From Streptomyces roseoverticillatus (lineage in GTDB: Bacteria; Actinomycetota; Actinomycetes; Streptomycetales; Streptomycetaceae), in the NCBI RefSeq assembly GCF_000719265.1, contig NZ_JOFL01000008.1, forward strand, positions 62,001 to 126,000: a DNA stretch of 64,000 nt. Direction: 5' to 3'. The first letter of the stretch is position 1, and each line of letters opens with the position of its first letter. Below the pieces are notes generated by a model. It searched no databases and was not told where the DNA came from. It saw nothing but the letters and a program-made list of their open reading frames with translations. The translations under genes and the position numbers were made by a program. This document shows positions 25,365 to 33,953 of the stretch, one piece after another.

Positions 25365-26350
25365 CCGGATACCTCCTGCGGCGCGCCGCGGGCGCGCTCG
25401 CCGTCCTCCTCGTGCTCTCGGTCGTCGTCTACGCGACCTTCTACATCGCGCCCGGCGACCCCGCCCGCCTGGCCTGCGGCCCGCGCTGCAACCCCGGGCA
25501 GATCGCCCAGGTCCGCGCGCAGCTCTCCCTCGGCGACCCCGTGTACCTCCAGTACTGGCACTTCCTGCAGGGCATCGTCGCCGGGCACGACTACTCCACC
25601 GGCACCGCCCTGCTCCACTGCGACGCACCGTGCTTCGGATTGTCGTACCAGAACAACCAGCAGGTCACCGACATGCTGATCGAGCGGCTGCCCGCCACCG
25701 CCTCGCTCGCGGTCGGTGCCATGGCCGTCGCCCTGCTCCTGGGCACCGGCACCGGCCTGCTCTCCGCGCTGCGCCGCGGCGGGATCACCGAACGGGTGCT
25801 GACCTGGCTCACCCTCGCCGGGACCGCCACCCCCGTCTTCATCAGCGGCCTCGGCCTGCTGATGCTCTTCTGCGCCTACCTGGCCTGGCTGCCCTTCCCG
25901 ACCTACGTGCCGCTCACCGGCGACCCCGAGCAGTGGGCCTGGAACATGCTGCTGCCGTGGGCCGCGCTCGGTCTGCTCGAATCCGCGAAGTACGCCCGGC
26001 TGATGCGCAGTTCCATGCTGGAGACGCTGGCCGAGGACCACATCCGCACCTTCCGCGCCTACGGGGTCGCCGAGCGCAAGCTCGTCACGCGGCACGCCCT
26101 GCGCGGCGCCGTCGCCCCCGTCATCGCGCTGTCCGCAGCCGACTTCGGGTCGATGTTCGGCGGCGCGGTCCTCACCGAGATGATGTTCGGCCTGCCCGGG
26201 ATCGGGGCGCTGCTGGTGCACGCCACCACGACCCTCGACCTGCCCGTGGTCGTCGCCGTGGTCATGGTCACCGGCACCGCCGTCGTCATCGCCAACATCG
26301 TGGCGGACGTGCTCTACGCCGCCGCGGACCGAAGGGTGGCCCTGCGATGA
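25361..26350 (+). CDS. Peptide ABC transporter permease, DppB/OppB type
   Basis: A 329-aa partner permease: N-terminal helix after MTGYLLRRAAGA, a large extracytoplasmic loop that includes three cysteines (LACGPRCNPG and HCDAPC), then about five helices, with the EAA loop around TFRAYGVAERKLVTRHALRG near the C-terminus. The extra cysteines in the loop could form a disulfide and are not universal in the family. The start overlaps the preceding stop (ATGA) and the stop overlaps the ATP-binding gene's start in the same way. Confidence 0.93.
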   Translation: MTGYLLRRAAGALAVLLVLSVVVYATFYIAPGDPARLACGPRCNPGQIAQVRAQLSLGDPVYLQYWHFLQGIVAGHDYSTGTALLHCDAPCFGLSYQNNQQVTDMLIERLPATASLAVGAMAVALLLGTGTGLLSALRRGGITERVLTWLTLAGTATPVFISGLGLLMLFCAYLAWLPFPTYVPLTGDPEQWAWNMLLPWAALGLLESAKYARLMRSSMLETLAEDHIRTFRAYGVAERKLVTRHALRGAVAPVIALSAADFGSMFGGAVLTEMMFGLPGIGALLVHATTTLDLPVVVAVVMVTGTAVVIANIVADVLYAAADRRVALR

Positions 26351-28032
26351 CCACACAGCTCACGAGCGGCGGGCCGGCGGCCGGCCGGCGCGAGACCGGG
26401 CCCCTGGTGGCCGTCTCCGGCCTCTCCGTGGCCTTCTCCGCCGGGCCCGGCGAGGGCTCGGGTGGCATCGTACGGGCCGTGGACGCCCTCTCCTTCGAGC
26501 TCGCGCCCGGCGGCGCGCTCGGCATCGTCGGCGAGTCCGGCTCCGGCAAGTCCACGGCCGCCTACGCGCTGCTGGGCCTGCACCGGGACACCGGCGCCGA
26601 CGTCACCGGCTCGGTGACCGTGGCCGGGCACGACGTGCAGGCCGCGGACGACGCCGGCCTGCGGCGGCTGCGCGGCGGCGTCGCCGCCATGGTCTTCCAG
26701 GACCCGCTCTCCTCCCTCGACCCGTACCAGGCCGTCGGCGACCAGATCGCCGAGGTCTACCGCGTCCACCACCGCGACGCCTCCCGGCGGGAGGCCCGGG
26801 CCCGCGCGGCCGAGGTGCTGGACCGCGTGGGCATCCCCGACGCGGCCCGCCGCGCCCGCTCCCGCCCGCACGAGTTCAGCGGCGGCATGCGCCAGCGTGC
26901 CCTCATCGCCATGGCCCTCGCCTGCCGGCCGCAGCTGCTCGTCGCGGACGAGCCCACCACCGCCCTCGACGTCACCGTCCAGGACCAGATCCTCGGCCTG
27001 CTGCGCGAACTGCGCGCGGAAACCGGCATGGGCCTGATCCTGGTCACCCACGACCTGGGCGTGGCGGCCGGCAGCGTCGACGACCTGCTCGTGATGAAGG
27101 ACGGGCGGGCCGTCGAGCACGGACCCGTCCGCGACGTGCTCCACGCGCCCCGCGAGGACTACACCCGCGACCTGTTGGCGGCCGTCCCGCGCGTAAACGT
27201 CCGGCGGGAGACCCGTACGGACGGACTGCCTCAAGCCGGAGGTGACGACTCCGTCCTCCTGGAAGCATCCGCCCTGCGGCGGGAGTTCGGGCGCGGCAAG
27301 CGGGCCGTGACCGCCGTGGACGACGTGTCGCTCACCGTACGGGCCGGCGAGACCGTCGGCGTCGTCGGCGAGTCCGGCAGCGGCAAGACCACGCTCGGGC
27401 GGATGCTCGTGCGCCTGCTGGAGCCCACCGGCGGCCGGCTCAGCTACCGCGGACGCGACATCGGCGGCATGAAGGAGCGCGAGCTGCGCGCCTTCCGCAG
27501 CGAGCTGCAGATGGTCTTCCAGGACCCTGTCTCCTCCCTCAACCCCCGCCGCAGCATCGGCGAGTCGATCGCCGACCCGCTGCGTGCCGCCGGGAAGCTG
27601 GACGACGCCGCGATCGTCGCGCGCGTGCGGGAACTGCTGGAGCGCGTGGGGCTCGACCCGGCCTCCTACCACCGCTACCCGCACGAGTTCAGCGGCGGCC
27701 AGCGGCAACGCGTCGGCATCGCGCGGGCCCTCGCGCCCGAGCCGAAGCTGATCGTCTGCGACGAGCCCGTCTCCGCCCTGGACGTCACCACCCAGGCACA
27801 GGTCGTGCGGCTGCTCGGCGAGTTGCAGCGCGACCTCGGCCTCGCGCTCGTCTTCATCGCCCACGACCTCGCCGTCGTACGGCAGGTCAGTGACCGGCTC
27901 GTCGTCATGCGCGGCGGCCGGATCGTGGAGGAGGGACCGGCCGACACCGTCTACGAGCGGCCCGCGCACGCCTACACCAAGGGCCTGCTCGCGGCGGTCC
28001 CGCGGCTCGAAGCGGCCGAAGCCCCCGCATAG
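26347..28032 (+). CDS. Fused double ATP-binding subunit of the peptide ABC transporter (DppD-DppF-like)
   Basis: A 561-aa protein with two complete ABC ATPase halves in one chain: first half about residues 18-275 (GESGSGKST Walker A, FSGGMRQR signature, LLVADEP Walker B), second half about 300-555 ([24 protein letters not shown]). Each half also carries the oligopeptide-family C-terminal segment near its end (LLAAVP). The fusion replaces the separate OppD and OppF subunits, so one polypeptide can energise the permease pair. It is the last gene of the operon and is followed by a strong hairpin at 28084. Confidence 0.93.
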   Translation: MTTQLTSGGPAAGRRETGPLVAVSGLSVAFSAGPGEGSGGIVRAVDALSFELAPGGALGIVGESGSGKSTAAYALLGLHRDTGADVTGSVTVAGHDVQAADDAGLRRLRGGVAAMVFQDPLSSLDPYQAVGDQIAEVYRVHHRDASRREARARAAEVLDRVGIPDAARRARSRPHEFSGGMRQRALIAMALACRPQLLVADEPTTALDVTVQDQILGLLRELRAETGMGLILVTHDLGVAAGSVDDLLVMKDGRAVEHGPVRDVLHAPREDYTRDLLAAVPRVNVRRETRTDGLPQAGGDDSVLLEASALRREFGRGKRAVTAVDDVSLTVRAGETVGVVGESGSGKTTLGRMLVRLLEPTGGRLSYRGRDIGGMKERELRAFRSELQMVFQDPVSSLNPRRSIGESIADPLRAAGKLDDAAIVARVRELLERVGLDPASYHRYPHEFSGGQRQRVGIARALAPEPKLIVCDEPVSALDVTTQAQVVRLLGELQRDLGLALVFIAHDLAVVRQVSDRLVVMRGGRIVEEGPADTVYERPAHAYTKGLLAAVPRLEAAEAPA

Positions 28033-28083
28033 CGCGGGGCAACGCCTCATCTCCGGGAAAGTCACCTCTGTTCACCCCTTCCG

Positions 28084-28115
28084 GTGGCGCGACGGACAAC
28101 CGTCCGTCGCGCCAC
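28084..28115. terminator. 14-bp hairpin terminator of the ABC operon
   Basis: gtggcgcgacggac (28084-28097) pairs perfectly with 28102-28115 across an aacc loop, 51 bp past the stop of the double ATPase. It separates this operon from the glycosyltransferase operon on the same strand. Confidence 0.85.
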
Positions 28116-28209
28116 GGGCGAGCCCGCATAGCGTGCTTCCGCTGCCGTTGCCGTTCGGCGGCCGCAGGTCAGGCGAGGGCGACCACAAGGGACAGACGGG
28201 GGTGCGTGC

Positions 28210-29781
28210 GTGCGCGTGGGACTCCTTACGGAGGGTGGGTATCCGTACGCCTCGGGTGAGGGTGGTCAGTGGTGCGACCAGCTCGTGCGGGGCCTGCCCG
28301 GGCACGACTTCGAGATCTGCGCCCTGAGCCGCCGCGCCCGGCAGGACGCGGGCGGCTGGTGCGATCTGCCGGAGCACGTGCGGCGGGTGCGCACGGCCCC
28401 CCTGTGGGGCGATCCGGCCGGGGCCGTGGGGCGCGCCCACCGCGCGTACGGCCGCCGCGAGCGCCGCCGCTTCGGCGCGTACTTCGCCGGCCTCGCCGAG
28501 GCCCTCACCGCCACCGTCGAGCCCGGCCCCGAGGACCGCAAGACCCAGGCGTACCGTTTCGCCGACGCCCTGAACGGCCTCGCCGACCTCGCCCGCGACG
28601 CCGGCGGCCTCGGCTCCGCCCTCCGCTCCGAGCAGGCCCTGCGCATCCTGGAGGCCGCCTGCCGCGCCCCCGGCTCCCACCCCGCCGCCTACGGCATCCG
28701 CGTCGCCGACCTCCTCGCCGTCACCGCCCTCCTGGAGCGCGCCCTGCGCCCCCTCTCCCTCGACTGGTACGGCACCGCAGGCGACCGCGGCCTCGCCGGG
28801 GTCGACCTGTGCCACGCCACCTCCGCGGGCCCCGCCGCCCTCCCGGGACTCCTGGCCAAGCGATTCTTCGGCACCCCCTTCCTCGTCACCGAGTACGAGG
28901 TCCGCCTGCGCGCCTACTACCTCAACAGCGCCGCCAGCGCCGCCGGTCTCTCCCTGCCCGTGCGGACCCTGCTCTCCGCGTTCCACCGGCAGCTCACCGC
29001 CGAGATCTACGCCCGCGCCGACATCATCACCCCCGGCGACGCCCAGGTGCGGCGCTGGCAGGAGCGCTGCGGCGCCGACCCCGGCCGGCTGCGCACCGTC
29101 CACCCCGGCCTCGATCCCGCTCCGTACGAGGCCGTGGGGGAGCGGGCCGAGACCGGCGAGGGGCCGGACGACGGCCTCACCGTGCTCTGGGCCGGCGGCA
29201 AGGCCGAGCCCTTCCTGTGGGAGACCCTCGCGGCCCTGCGCCAGGCCGAGCCCGAGGTGCGGATGCGCGTCATCGGCGAGCCGCTGCCCGGAGTCCAGCC
29301 CGTCGGCGTCTCCTACGCCCCCGCGGCCACCCCCTGCACGTACGCCACGGGGAGCGTCGTCGTCCTCGCCGGCAGCGCCGAGACGTTCCCGAGGCCGCTC
29401 GTGGAGGCGATGCTGTGCGGCCGCGCCACCGTCTCGCCGGACTCCGCCTCCGTCCGCGAAGTCATCGGCGGCACGGGCCTCGTCGTCCCCCCGCGCGATG
29501 CCGGCGCCCTCGCCGCGGCCTGCCTGGAGCTGCTGCACGACGCCGGCCGAAGAGCCAGACTCGGTGCCGCCGCCCGCGCCCGCGCCCTCGAACTCTTCAC
29601 CACCGAAAGGCATGTGACGGACTTCCACGGCATCTACCTCGAACTCATCTCCCGGGCTCCCGCCGGGCGGGACGCCGCCGCCCCCGACCCCGCCGTCCCC
29701 TTCTCCCGCGCCGCCGAATCCCGCGCGCCGATCGGCCTGACGCCCCGCCAGTCCTCCCCGACCTGGGCAGGCCGCCCATGA
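28210..29781 (+). CDS. PelF-like family 4 glycosyltransferase (DUF3492)
   Basis: A 523-aa cytosolic glycosyltransferase. The N-terminal ~280 residues form the DUF3492 domain, starting MRVGLLTEGGYPYASGEGGQ then WCDQLVRGL, the hallmark of PelF, the enzyme that polymerises the Pel polysaccharide from UDP-sugars. The C-terminal half is a GT4/GT-B nucleotide-sugar domain (TVHPGLDPAPY, VLWAGGKAEP, then the ETFPRPLVEAMLCG region whose Glu residues contact the donor). There is no membrane helix. It is the first gene of a tight operon: its stop overlaps the next ATG. The GTG start lies after a 177-bp gap containing the previous terminator. Substrate and product are inferred only from the family. Confidence 0.88.
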   Translation: MRVGLLTEGGYPYASGEGGQWCDQLVRGLPGHDFEICALSRRARQDAGGWCDLPEHVRRVRTAPLWGDPAGAVGRAHRAYGRRERRRFGAYFAGLAEALTATVEPGPEDRKTQAYRFADALNGLADLARDAGGLGSALRSEQALRILEAACRAPGSHPAAYGIRVADLLAVTALLERALRPLSLDWYGTAGDRGLAGVDLCHATSAGPAALPGLLAKRFFGTPFLVTEYEVRLRAYYLNSAASAAGLSLPVRTLLSAFHRQLTAEIYARADIITPGDAQVRRWQERCGADPGRLRTVHPGLDPAPYEAVGERAETGEGPDDGLTVLWAGGKAEPFLWETLAALRQAEPEVRMRVIGEPLPGVQPVGVSYAPAATPCTYATGSVVVLAGSAETFPRPLVEAMLCGRATVSPDSASVREVIGGTGLVVPPRDAGALAAACLELLHDAGRRARLGAAARARALELFTTERHVTDFHGIYLELISRAPAGRDAAAPDPAVPFSRAAESRAPIGLTPRQSSPTWAGRP

Positions 29782-30833
29782 CCACACCGCTCAGGGACGG
29801 CAGCGCGCCCGCCGCCGCTGCCGGCATAGCCGTAGCCCACGCCGGTACGGGGGAGAGTGAGCCCGCTCAGGCCGGCCCGGCGAAAGCCGATCCCGTGAAG
29901 GCCCTCCTGCAGCGCCATCACGGGCTGTGCGCCCGCGCCGTGGACCCCCTGGAGATCGCCGCCGTCCTGGAGGACGGGGGCCTCACGGACCACGCGGCCG
30001 CGGAGTGCCGGCACCGGGACGTGTTCTCGCTGGCCGACGAGCTGTACGCACGCACCGAGCGCGAGGAGCCCGAGCGGCCCGCGCCCGGCGTGCCGGGCGA
30101 CCCGGCGGCGCCCGCGCACGAGGTGCGCGCCCCATGGCGGTTCGCCGGACTGCTCGCCGCCGCCTGGCTCGTCGCGTACGCCCTCCTCGGCGGGCCCGCC
30201 CTCGCCGCGCTGCTCTCCGGCCGCGCGTTGTTGCCGGATGCCCTGATGGCAGCCGTCCCGGCCGCCGTCGCCCTCATGTGCAGCCTCGCCCCCGCCCTGT
30301 GGTGCACCCGGTGGTTCACCGGACGGGTGCGGCACGCCCTGGTGGCGAGCCGCTCCCGCGCCGAGTTCCGGGCCCGCGCCTGGCCCCTGCTCCTCACGGC
30401 CGCAGGGCTGTTCACGGCCGCCCTGGCCGCGCTCCTGTGGTCCGTACGGGCGGCTTCGGGCGCGCCCGCCGCCCGCCCGGCCGAGCTCGCCGCCGTCACT
30501 GCCCTCGGCGGGCTGCTCTTCCTGGCCCGGCTGCTCACCGCCCGCGGCTCCGGACGGGCCGCCGCCGTCGCCGCACTGGCCGCCTGCGGCCTGGAAGCGG
30601 CGGCGCTCGGCGTCGCGGCAGCGGGTGCACCAGGGCGGTTCGCCGCGCCCGCCGTCGCCTGGGCGACCGGCGCCTACGGCCCCGCCGCCATACCCCTCGT
30701 GGCCTGCGCGCTCCCCGCGCTCGCCCTCCTCGCCCACGCCCTGACCGCGCTCTCCCGGGCCTCCGCCCACCGCCACGGCCCGCACGCACCCGTCCCCGCC
30801 GACCCCGGAGAAGCCCCGGCCCGGGCCCGGTGA
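29778..30833 (+). CDS. Polytopic membrane protein of the polysaccharide operon
   Basis: A 351-aa protein: an N-terminal cytoplasmic region of about 115 residues that is partly helical (around LEIAAVLEDGGLTDHAAAEC and DVFSLADELYAR), then roughly seven hydrophobic segments (about residues 118-140, 150-172, 195-215, 230-250, 255-275, 285-300, 305-325) and a short His/Pro-rich tail. It is in the position taken by the membrane partner of PelF (PelG) in Pel loci, but it is shorter than PelG and no clear PelG motif was recognised. The ATG overlaps the upstream TGA, so it is co-translated with the glycosyltransferase. Confidence 0.8.
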   Translation: MTTPLRDGSAPAAAAGIAVAHAGTGESEPAQAGPAKADPVKALLQRHHGLCARAVDPLEIAAVLEDGGLTDHAAAECRHRDVFSLADELYARTEREEPERPAPGVPGDPAAPAHEVRAPWRFAGLLAAAWLVAYALLGGPALAALLSGRALLPDALMAAVPAAVALMCSLAPALWCTRWFTGRVRHALVASRSRAEFRARAWPLLLTAAGLFTAALAALLWSVRAASGAPAARPAELAAVTALGGLLFLARLLTARGSGRAAAVAALAACGLEAAALGVAAAGAPGRFAAPAVAWATGAYGPAAIPLVACALPALALLAHALTALSRASAHRHGPHAPVPADPGEAPARAR

Positions 30834-30876
30834 CCGCACGTCCCAGTCGCACACCCCCTTCAGAGGAGCAAGGAAG

Positions 30877-30930
30877 ATGACCGTTCACCCCATCCGCACC
30901 GCCGGGCGAGAGCGAGGGCGCGACCGATGA
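30877..30930 (+). CDS. 17-codon ORF coupled to the epimerase gene
   Basis: An ATG with an excellent AGGAG-CAAGGAAG ribosome site begins MTVHPIRTAGRERGRDR, which ends in a TGA that overlaps the epimerase ATG (ATGA). The epimerase ATG itself has only a weak site within this ORF, so the tiny ORF may load ribosomes for it. It could be a coupling leader or the remnant of a longer gene. The peptide is very basic. Confidence 0.45.
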   Translation: MTVHPIRTAGRERGRDR

Positions 30931-31841
30931 GGGTTCTGCTGCTCGGTGCCAACGGCTACCTCGGCCGCTACGTGGCCGACCGTCTGCTCGCCGACCCCGC
31001 CGTCCAGCTCACCGCGCTCGGCCGCGGCGACGACGCGGACGTCCGCTTCGACCTCGCCACCGGCAGCCCCGGCGCGCTCACCCGCTTCCTCAACGCCGTC
31101 CACCCCGGCGTCGTGATCAACTGTGCGGGCGCCACCCGCGGCGGGGCCCGCGACCTCACCCGGCACAACACCGTGGCCGTCGCCACCGTCTGCGAGTCAC
31201 TGCGCCGCAGCGGCTGCGGCGCCCGCCTCGTCCAGCTCGGCTGCTCCTCCGAGTACGGGCCCTCCCAGCCCGGCTCGTCCACCGCCGAGGACGCCGTGCC
31301 CCGTCCCGGCGGCCCGTACGGGGTGAGCAAGCTCGCCGCCACCGAGCTCGTCCTCGGCTCCGGTCTCGACGCGATCGTCCTGCGCGTCTTCTCGCCCGTC
31401 GGCCCCGGCACCCCGGCCGGCTCCCCCCTCGGCCGGCTCGCCGACGCCCTGCGCCGCGCCATGCAGAACGGCGACAGCGAGCTGAAGCTCAGCGGCCTCG
31501 GCGTCCAGCGCGACTTCGTGGACGTCCGCGACGTGGCCCGCGCCGTGCACGCCGCCTCCCTCTCCGCCGCCCAGGGAGCCGTCAACATCGGCACCGGGCG
31601 CGCGGTCCGGCTGCGCGAGGCCGCGGCCACGCTCGCCCGCGTCGCCGGCTACGGCGGCTCCCTCCACGAGCTCGACGACCCCCACCTGGGCACGCCGCCC
31701 GCCTACCCCTACCCCGACGGCTGCGGCAGCTGGCAGCAGGCCGACGTCCGCACCGCCCGCGACCGGCTCGGCTGGCGTCCCCGCATCGGCCTGGAGGAGT
31801 CCCTGGCCGACATCTGGATGGAGGCCGCGTGTCGCATCTGA
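30927..31841 (+). CDS. NAD-dependent epimerase/dehydratase (extended SDR)
   Basis: A 304-aa cytosolic sugar-nucleotide epimerase or dehydratase. The Rossmann motif GANGYLG is at residues 8-14, a Ser in LGCSSEYG and the catalytic PYGVSK (YxxxK) around residue 132 complete the active site, and the C-terminal end has the usual RLGWRPRIGLEESL. In the polysaccharide operon it is in the position to supply a UDP-hexosamine, as PelX-type epimerases do, but the substrate is unproven. It starts within the stop of the 17-codon ORF and its 3' end overlaps the next gene by 13 bp. Confidence 0.88.
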   Translation: MRVLLLGANGYLGRYVADRLLADPAVQLTALGRGDDADVRFDLATGSPGALTRFLNAVHPGVVINCAGATRGGARDLTRHNTVAVATVCESLRRSGCGARLVQLGCSSEYGPSQPGSSTAEDAVPRPGGPYGVSKLAATELVLGSGLDAIVLRVFSPVGPGTPAGSPLGRLADALRRAMQNGDSELKLSGLGVQRDFVDVRDVARAVHAASLSAAQGAVNIGTGRAVRLREAAATLARVAGYGGSLHELDDPHLGTPPAYPYPDGCGSWQQADVRTARDRLGWRPRIGLEESLADIWMEAACRI

Positions 31842-32608
31842 GCCCGCCCGGGCAGCGGCGGTCCCGGGTGCGCGAGGCGCCCCTGCGCTTCGGGGTCCCG
31901 GGCTTCGCGCACCCCCTGCTCGCCCCCGCCGAGTGGGGCGAACTCCTGCGCGCCGACGTCCCCGTGGAGTGGGTCGTGCTCGGCAGCGGCGCCATGGCCG
32001 CCCCGGGCGGCACCGCCTCCGGCGGCCCCGGCGACCGCCCGGACCCGTATCGCGTGGCCGCCGCCGCCCGGCTGCGCGAGGCGGGAATCCGGGTCCTCGG
32101 CCACCTGGACCTGAGGTTCGGCGAGCGCCCCCTCGGCGAGGTGCTCTCCGAGGCCCAGCGCTATCTGAACTGGTACCGGGTCGACGGATTCGCCCTCGAC
32201 GCCGCCCCCGCCGACCCGGCCGCCCTGCCCGGCACCCGGCGCACGGTCGCCTCCCTGCGCACCGTGCTCGACCGCGCGTACGTCGTCCTCGTCCACGGCA
32301 CCCACCCCTCGCCCGGCTACGCCGACCTCGCCGAGCAGCTCGTCACCTTCCACGGCCCGTGGTCGGCGTACCGCTGGTCGCAGGTGGCCGAGTGGACCGC
32401 CGACTTCCCGGCCGCCCGCTTCTGCCACCTCGTGCACGGCATCCCCCGCGCCCACCTGGAGGAGGCGCTGCGCCTCGCCCGCTGGCAGGGCGCCGGCACG
32501 ATCTACTTCACCGACCGGACGGACCAGGACGAAGCGGACCCCTGGGAGGTGATGCCCGGCTACTGGGACGAGATCGTCTCGCGCATCGGACCTGGTGTCT
32601 CGGAATGA
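31829..32608 (+). CDS. Spherulin-4/GH114-like protein, putative polysaccharide hydrolase
   Basis: A 259-aa protein of the spherulation-specific family 4, a TIM-barrel group related to endo-alpha-1,4-polygalactosaminidases and to the hydrolase domain of PelA. Visible family features are FGVPGFAHPLLAPAEW near the start, the strand end GIRVLGHLDL, the YRVDGFALD motif whose Asp is the probable catalytic acid, and FCHLVHGIP. No signal peptide is seen, so it may act inside or be exported by another route. The GTG overlaps the epimerase end by 13 bp. With the DUF3492 glycosyltransferase it gives the locus its Pel-like character. Confidence 0.83.
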   Translation: MSHLSPPGQRRSRVREAPLRFGVPGFAHPLLAPAEWGELLRADVPVEWVVLGSGAMAAPGGTASGGPGDRPDPYRVAAAARLREAGIRVLGHLDLRFGERPLGEVLSEAQRYLNWYRVDGFALDAAPADPAALPGTRRTVASLRTVLDRAYVVLVHGTHPSPGYADLAEQLVTFHGPWSAYRWSQVAEWTADFPAARFCHLVHGIPRAHLEEALRLARWQGAGTIYFTDRTDQDEADPWEVMPGYWDEIVSRIGPGVSE

Positions 32609-32692
32609 GGCGGGGCGTGGCAGTGTTACGGGGGAAGGACCGAACGCCGCCTGTATGTTCCCCGCCCCGGCGGGGAGGACCCTGGAGTCCCC

Positions 32693-33871
32693 GTGTCGCT
32701 GCCACCCCTGGTCGAGCCGGCTGCCGAGCTCACCGTTGACGAGGTTCGTCGGTACTCCCGCCACCTGATCATCCCGGATGTCGGTATGGACGGGCAGAAG
32801 CGCCTGAAGAACGCCAAGGTGCTCTGCGTGGGTGCCGGCGGTCTCGGCTCCCCCGCCCTGATGTACCTGGCCGCGGCCGGCGTCGGCACCCTGGGCATCG
32901 TGGAGTTCGACGAGGTCGACGAGTCCAACCTGCAGCGTCAGATCATCCACAGCCAGGCGGACATCGGCCGGTCCAAGGCGGAGTCCGCGCGCGACACGGT
33001 GCAGGGCATCAACCCGTACGTGAGCGTCGTCCTGCACGAGGGCCGCCTCGAGGCCGACAACGTGATGGAGATCTTCTCCCAGTACGACCTGATCGTCGAC
33101 GGCACGGACAACTTCGCCACGCGCTACCTCGTCAACGACGCCTGCGTGCTGCTGGGCAAGCCGTACGTGTGGGGCTCGATCTACCGCTTCGACGGTCAGG
33201 CGTCCGTCTTCTGGAGCGAGCACGGCCCCTGCTACCGCTGCCTGTACCCCGAGCCCCCGCCGCCGGGCATGGTCCCCTCCTGCGCCGAGGGCGGCGTGCT
33301 GGGCGTCCTGTGCGCCTCGATCGGCTCCATCCAGGTCAACGAGGCGATCAAGCTGCTGGCCGGCATCGGGGACCCGCTGGTCGGCCGCCTGATGATCTAC
33401 GACGCCCTGGAGATGACCTACCGCCAGGTCAAGGTCCGCAAGGACCCCGACTGCGCGGTCTGCGGCGCGAACCCGACCGTCACGGAGCTCATCGACTACG
33501 AGGCGTTCTGCGGAGTGGTCTCGGAGGAGGCCCAGGAGGCGGCGGCCGGCTCCACGATCACTCCCAAGCAGCTCAAGGAGTGGCTGGACGACGGCGAGAA
33601 CATCGACGTCATCGACGTCCGCGAGCCGAACGAGTACGAGATCGTCTCCATTCCGGGCGCACGGCTGATCCCGAAGAACGAGTTCCTGATGGGCACGGCC
33701 CTGCAGGACCTGCCGCAGGACAAGCGCATCGTCCTGCACTGCAAGACGGGTGTCCGGTCCGCGGAAGTGCTGGCGGTGCTCAAGGCGGCCGGGTTCGCCG
33801 ACGCGGTGCACGTGGGCGGCGGCGTGATCGGCTGGGTCCACCAGGTGGAGCCGGACAAGCCGGTGTACTGA
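32693..33871 (+). CDS. moeZ: MoeZ: E1-like adenylyltransferase with rhodanese domain
   Basis: A 392-aa cytosolic enzyme that adenylates and sulfurates the C-terminal Gly-Gly of small sulfur-carrier proteins (MoaD, ThiS, CysO-type) for cofactor and natural-product biosynthesis. The ThiF/E1 domain (about residues 15-265) has GAGGLGSPALMYLAAAG, the DESNLQRQ arginine/asparagine pair and the zinc CxxC pairs (CYRCL and CAVC). The rhodanese domain (about 285-390) has the active-site Cys in LHCKTGVRS. The GTG start has a GGAG site. The gene stands alone: 84 bp after the spherulin gene and followed by a strong terminator. Confidence 0.96.
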   Translation: MSLPPLVEPAAELTVDEVRRYSRHLIIPDVGMDGQKRLKNAKVLCVGAGGLGSPALMYLAAAGVGTLGIVEFDEVDESNLQRQIIHSQADIGRSKAESARDTVQGINPYVSVVLHEGRLEADNVMEIFSQYDLIVDGTDNFATRYLVNDACVLLGKPYVWGSIYRFDGQASVFWSEHGPCYRCLYPEPPPPGMVPSCAEGGVLGVLCASIGSIQVNEAIKLLAGIGDPLVGRLMIYDALEMTYRQVKVRKDPDCAVCGANPTVTELIDYEAFCGVVSEEAQEAAAGSTITPKQLKEWLDDGENIDVIDVREPNEYEIVSIPGARLIPKNEFLMGTALQDLPQDKRIVLHCKTGVRSAEVLAVLKAAGFADAVHVGGGVIGWVHQVEPDKPVY

Positions 33872-33886
33872 GCGTTGCGTTTCTGA

Positions 33887-33927
33887 GCGGTAAGGGGTGC
33901 CCCCTGTGTGGGGGCACCCCTTACCGC
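33887..33927. terminator. 18-bp perfect stem bidirectional terminator after moeZ
   Basis: Bases 33887-33904 pair perfectly with 33910-33927 around a tgtgt loop. The right arm starts ggggcacccc and ends ttaccgc. It sits between moeZ and the convergent lipoprotein peptidase gene and can serve both. Confidence 0.93.
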
Positions 33928-33953
33928 TTGCTTTCTACGAGCCTGCTTGCTCT

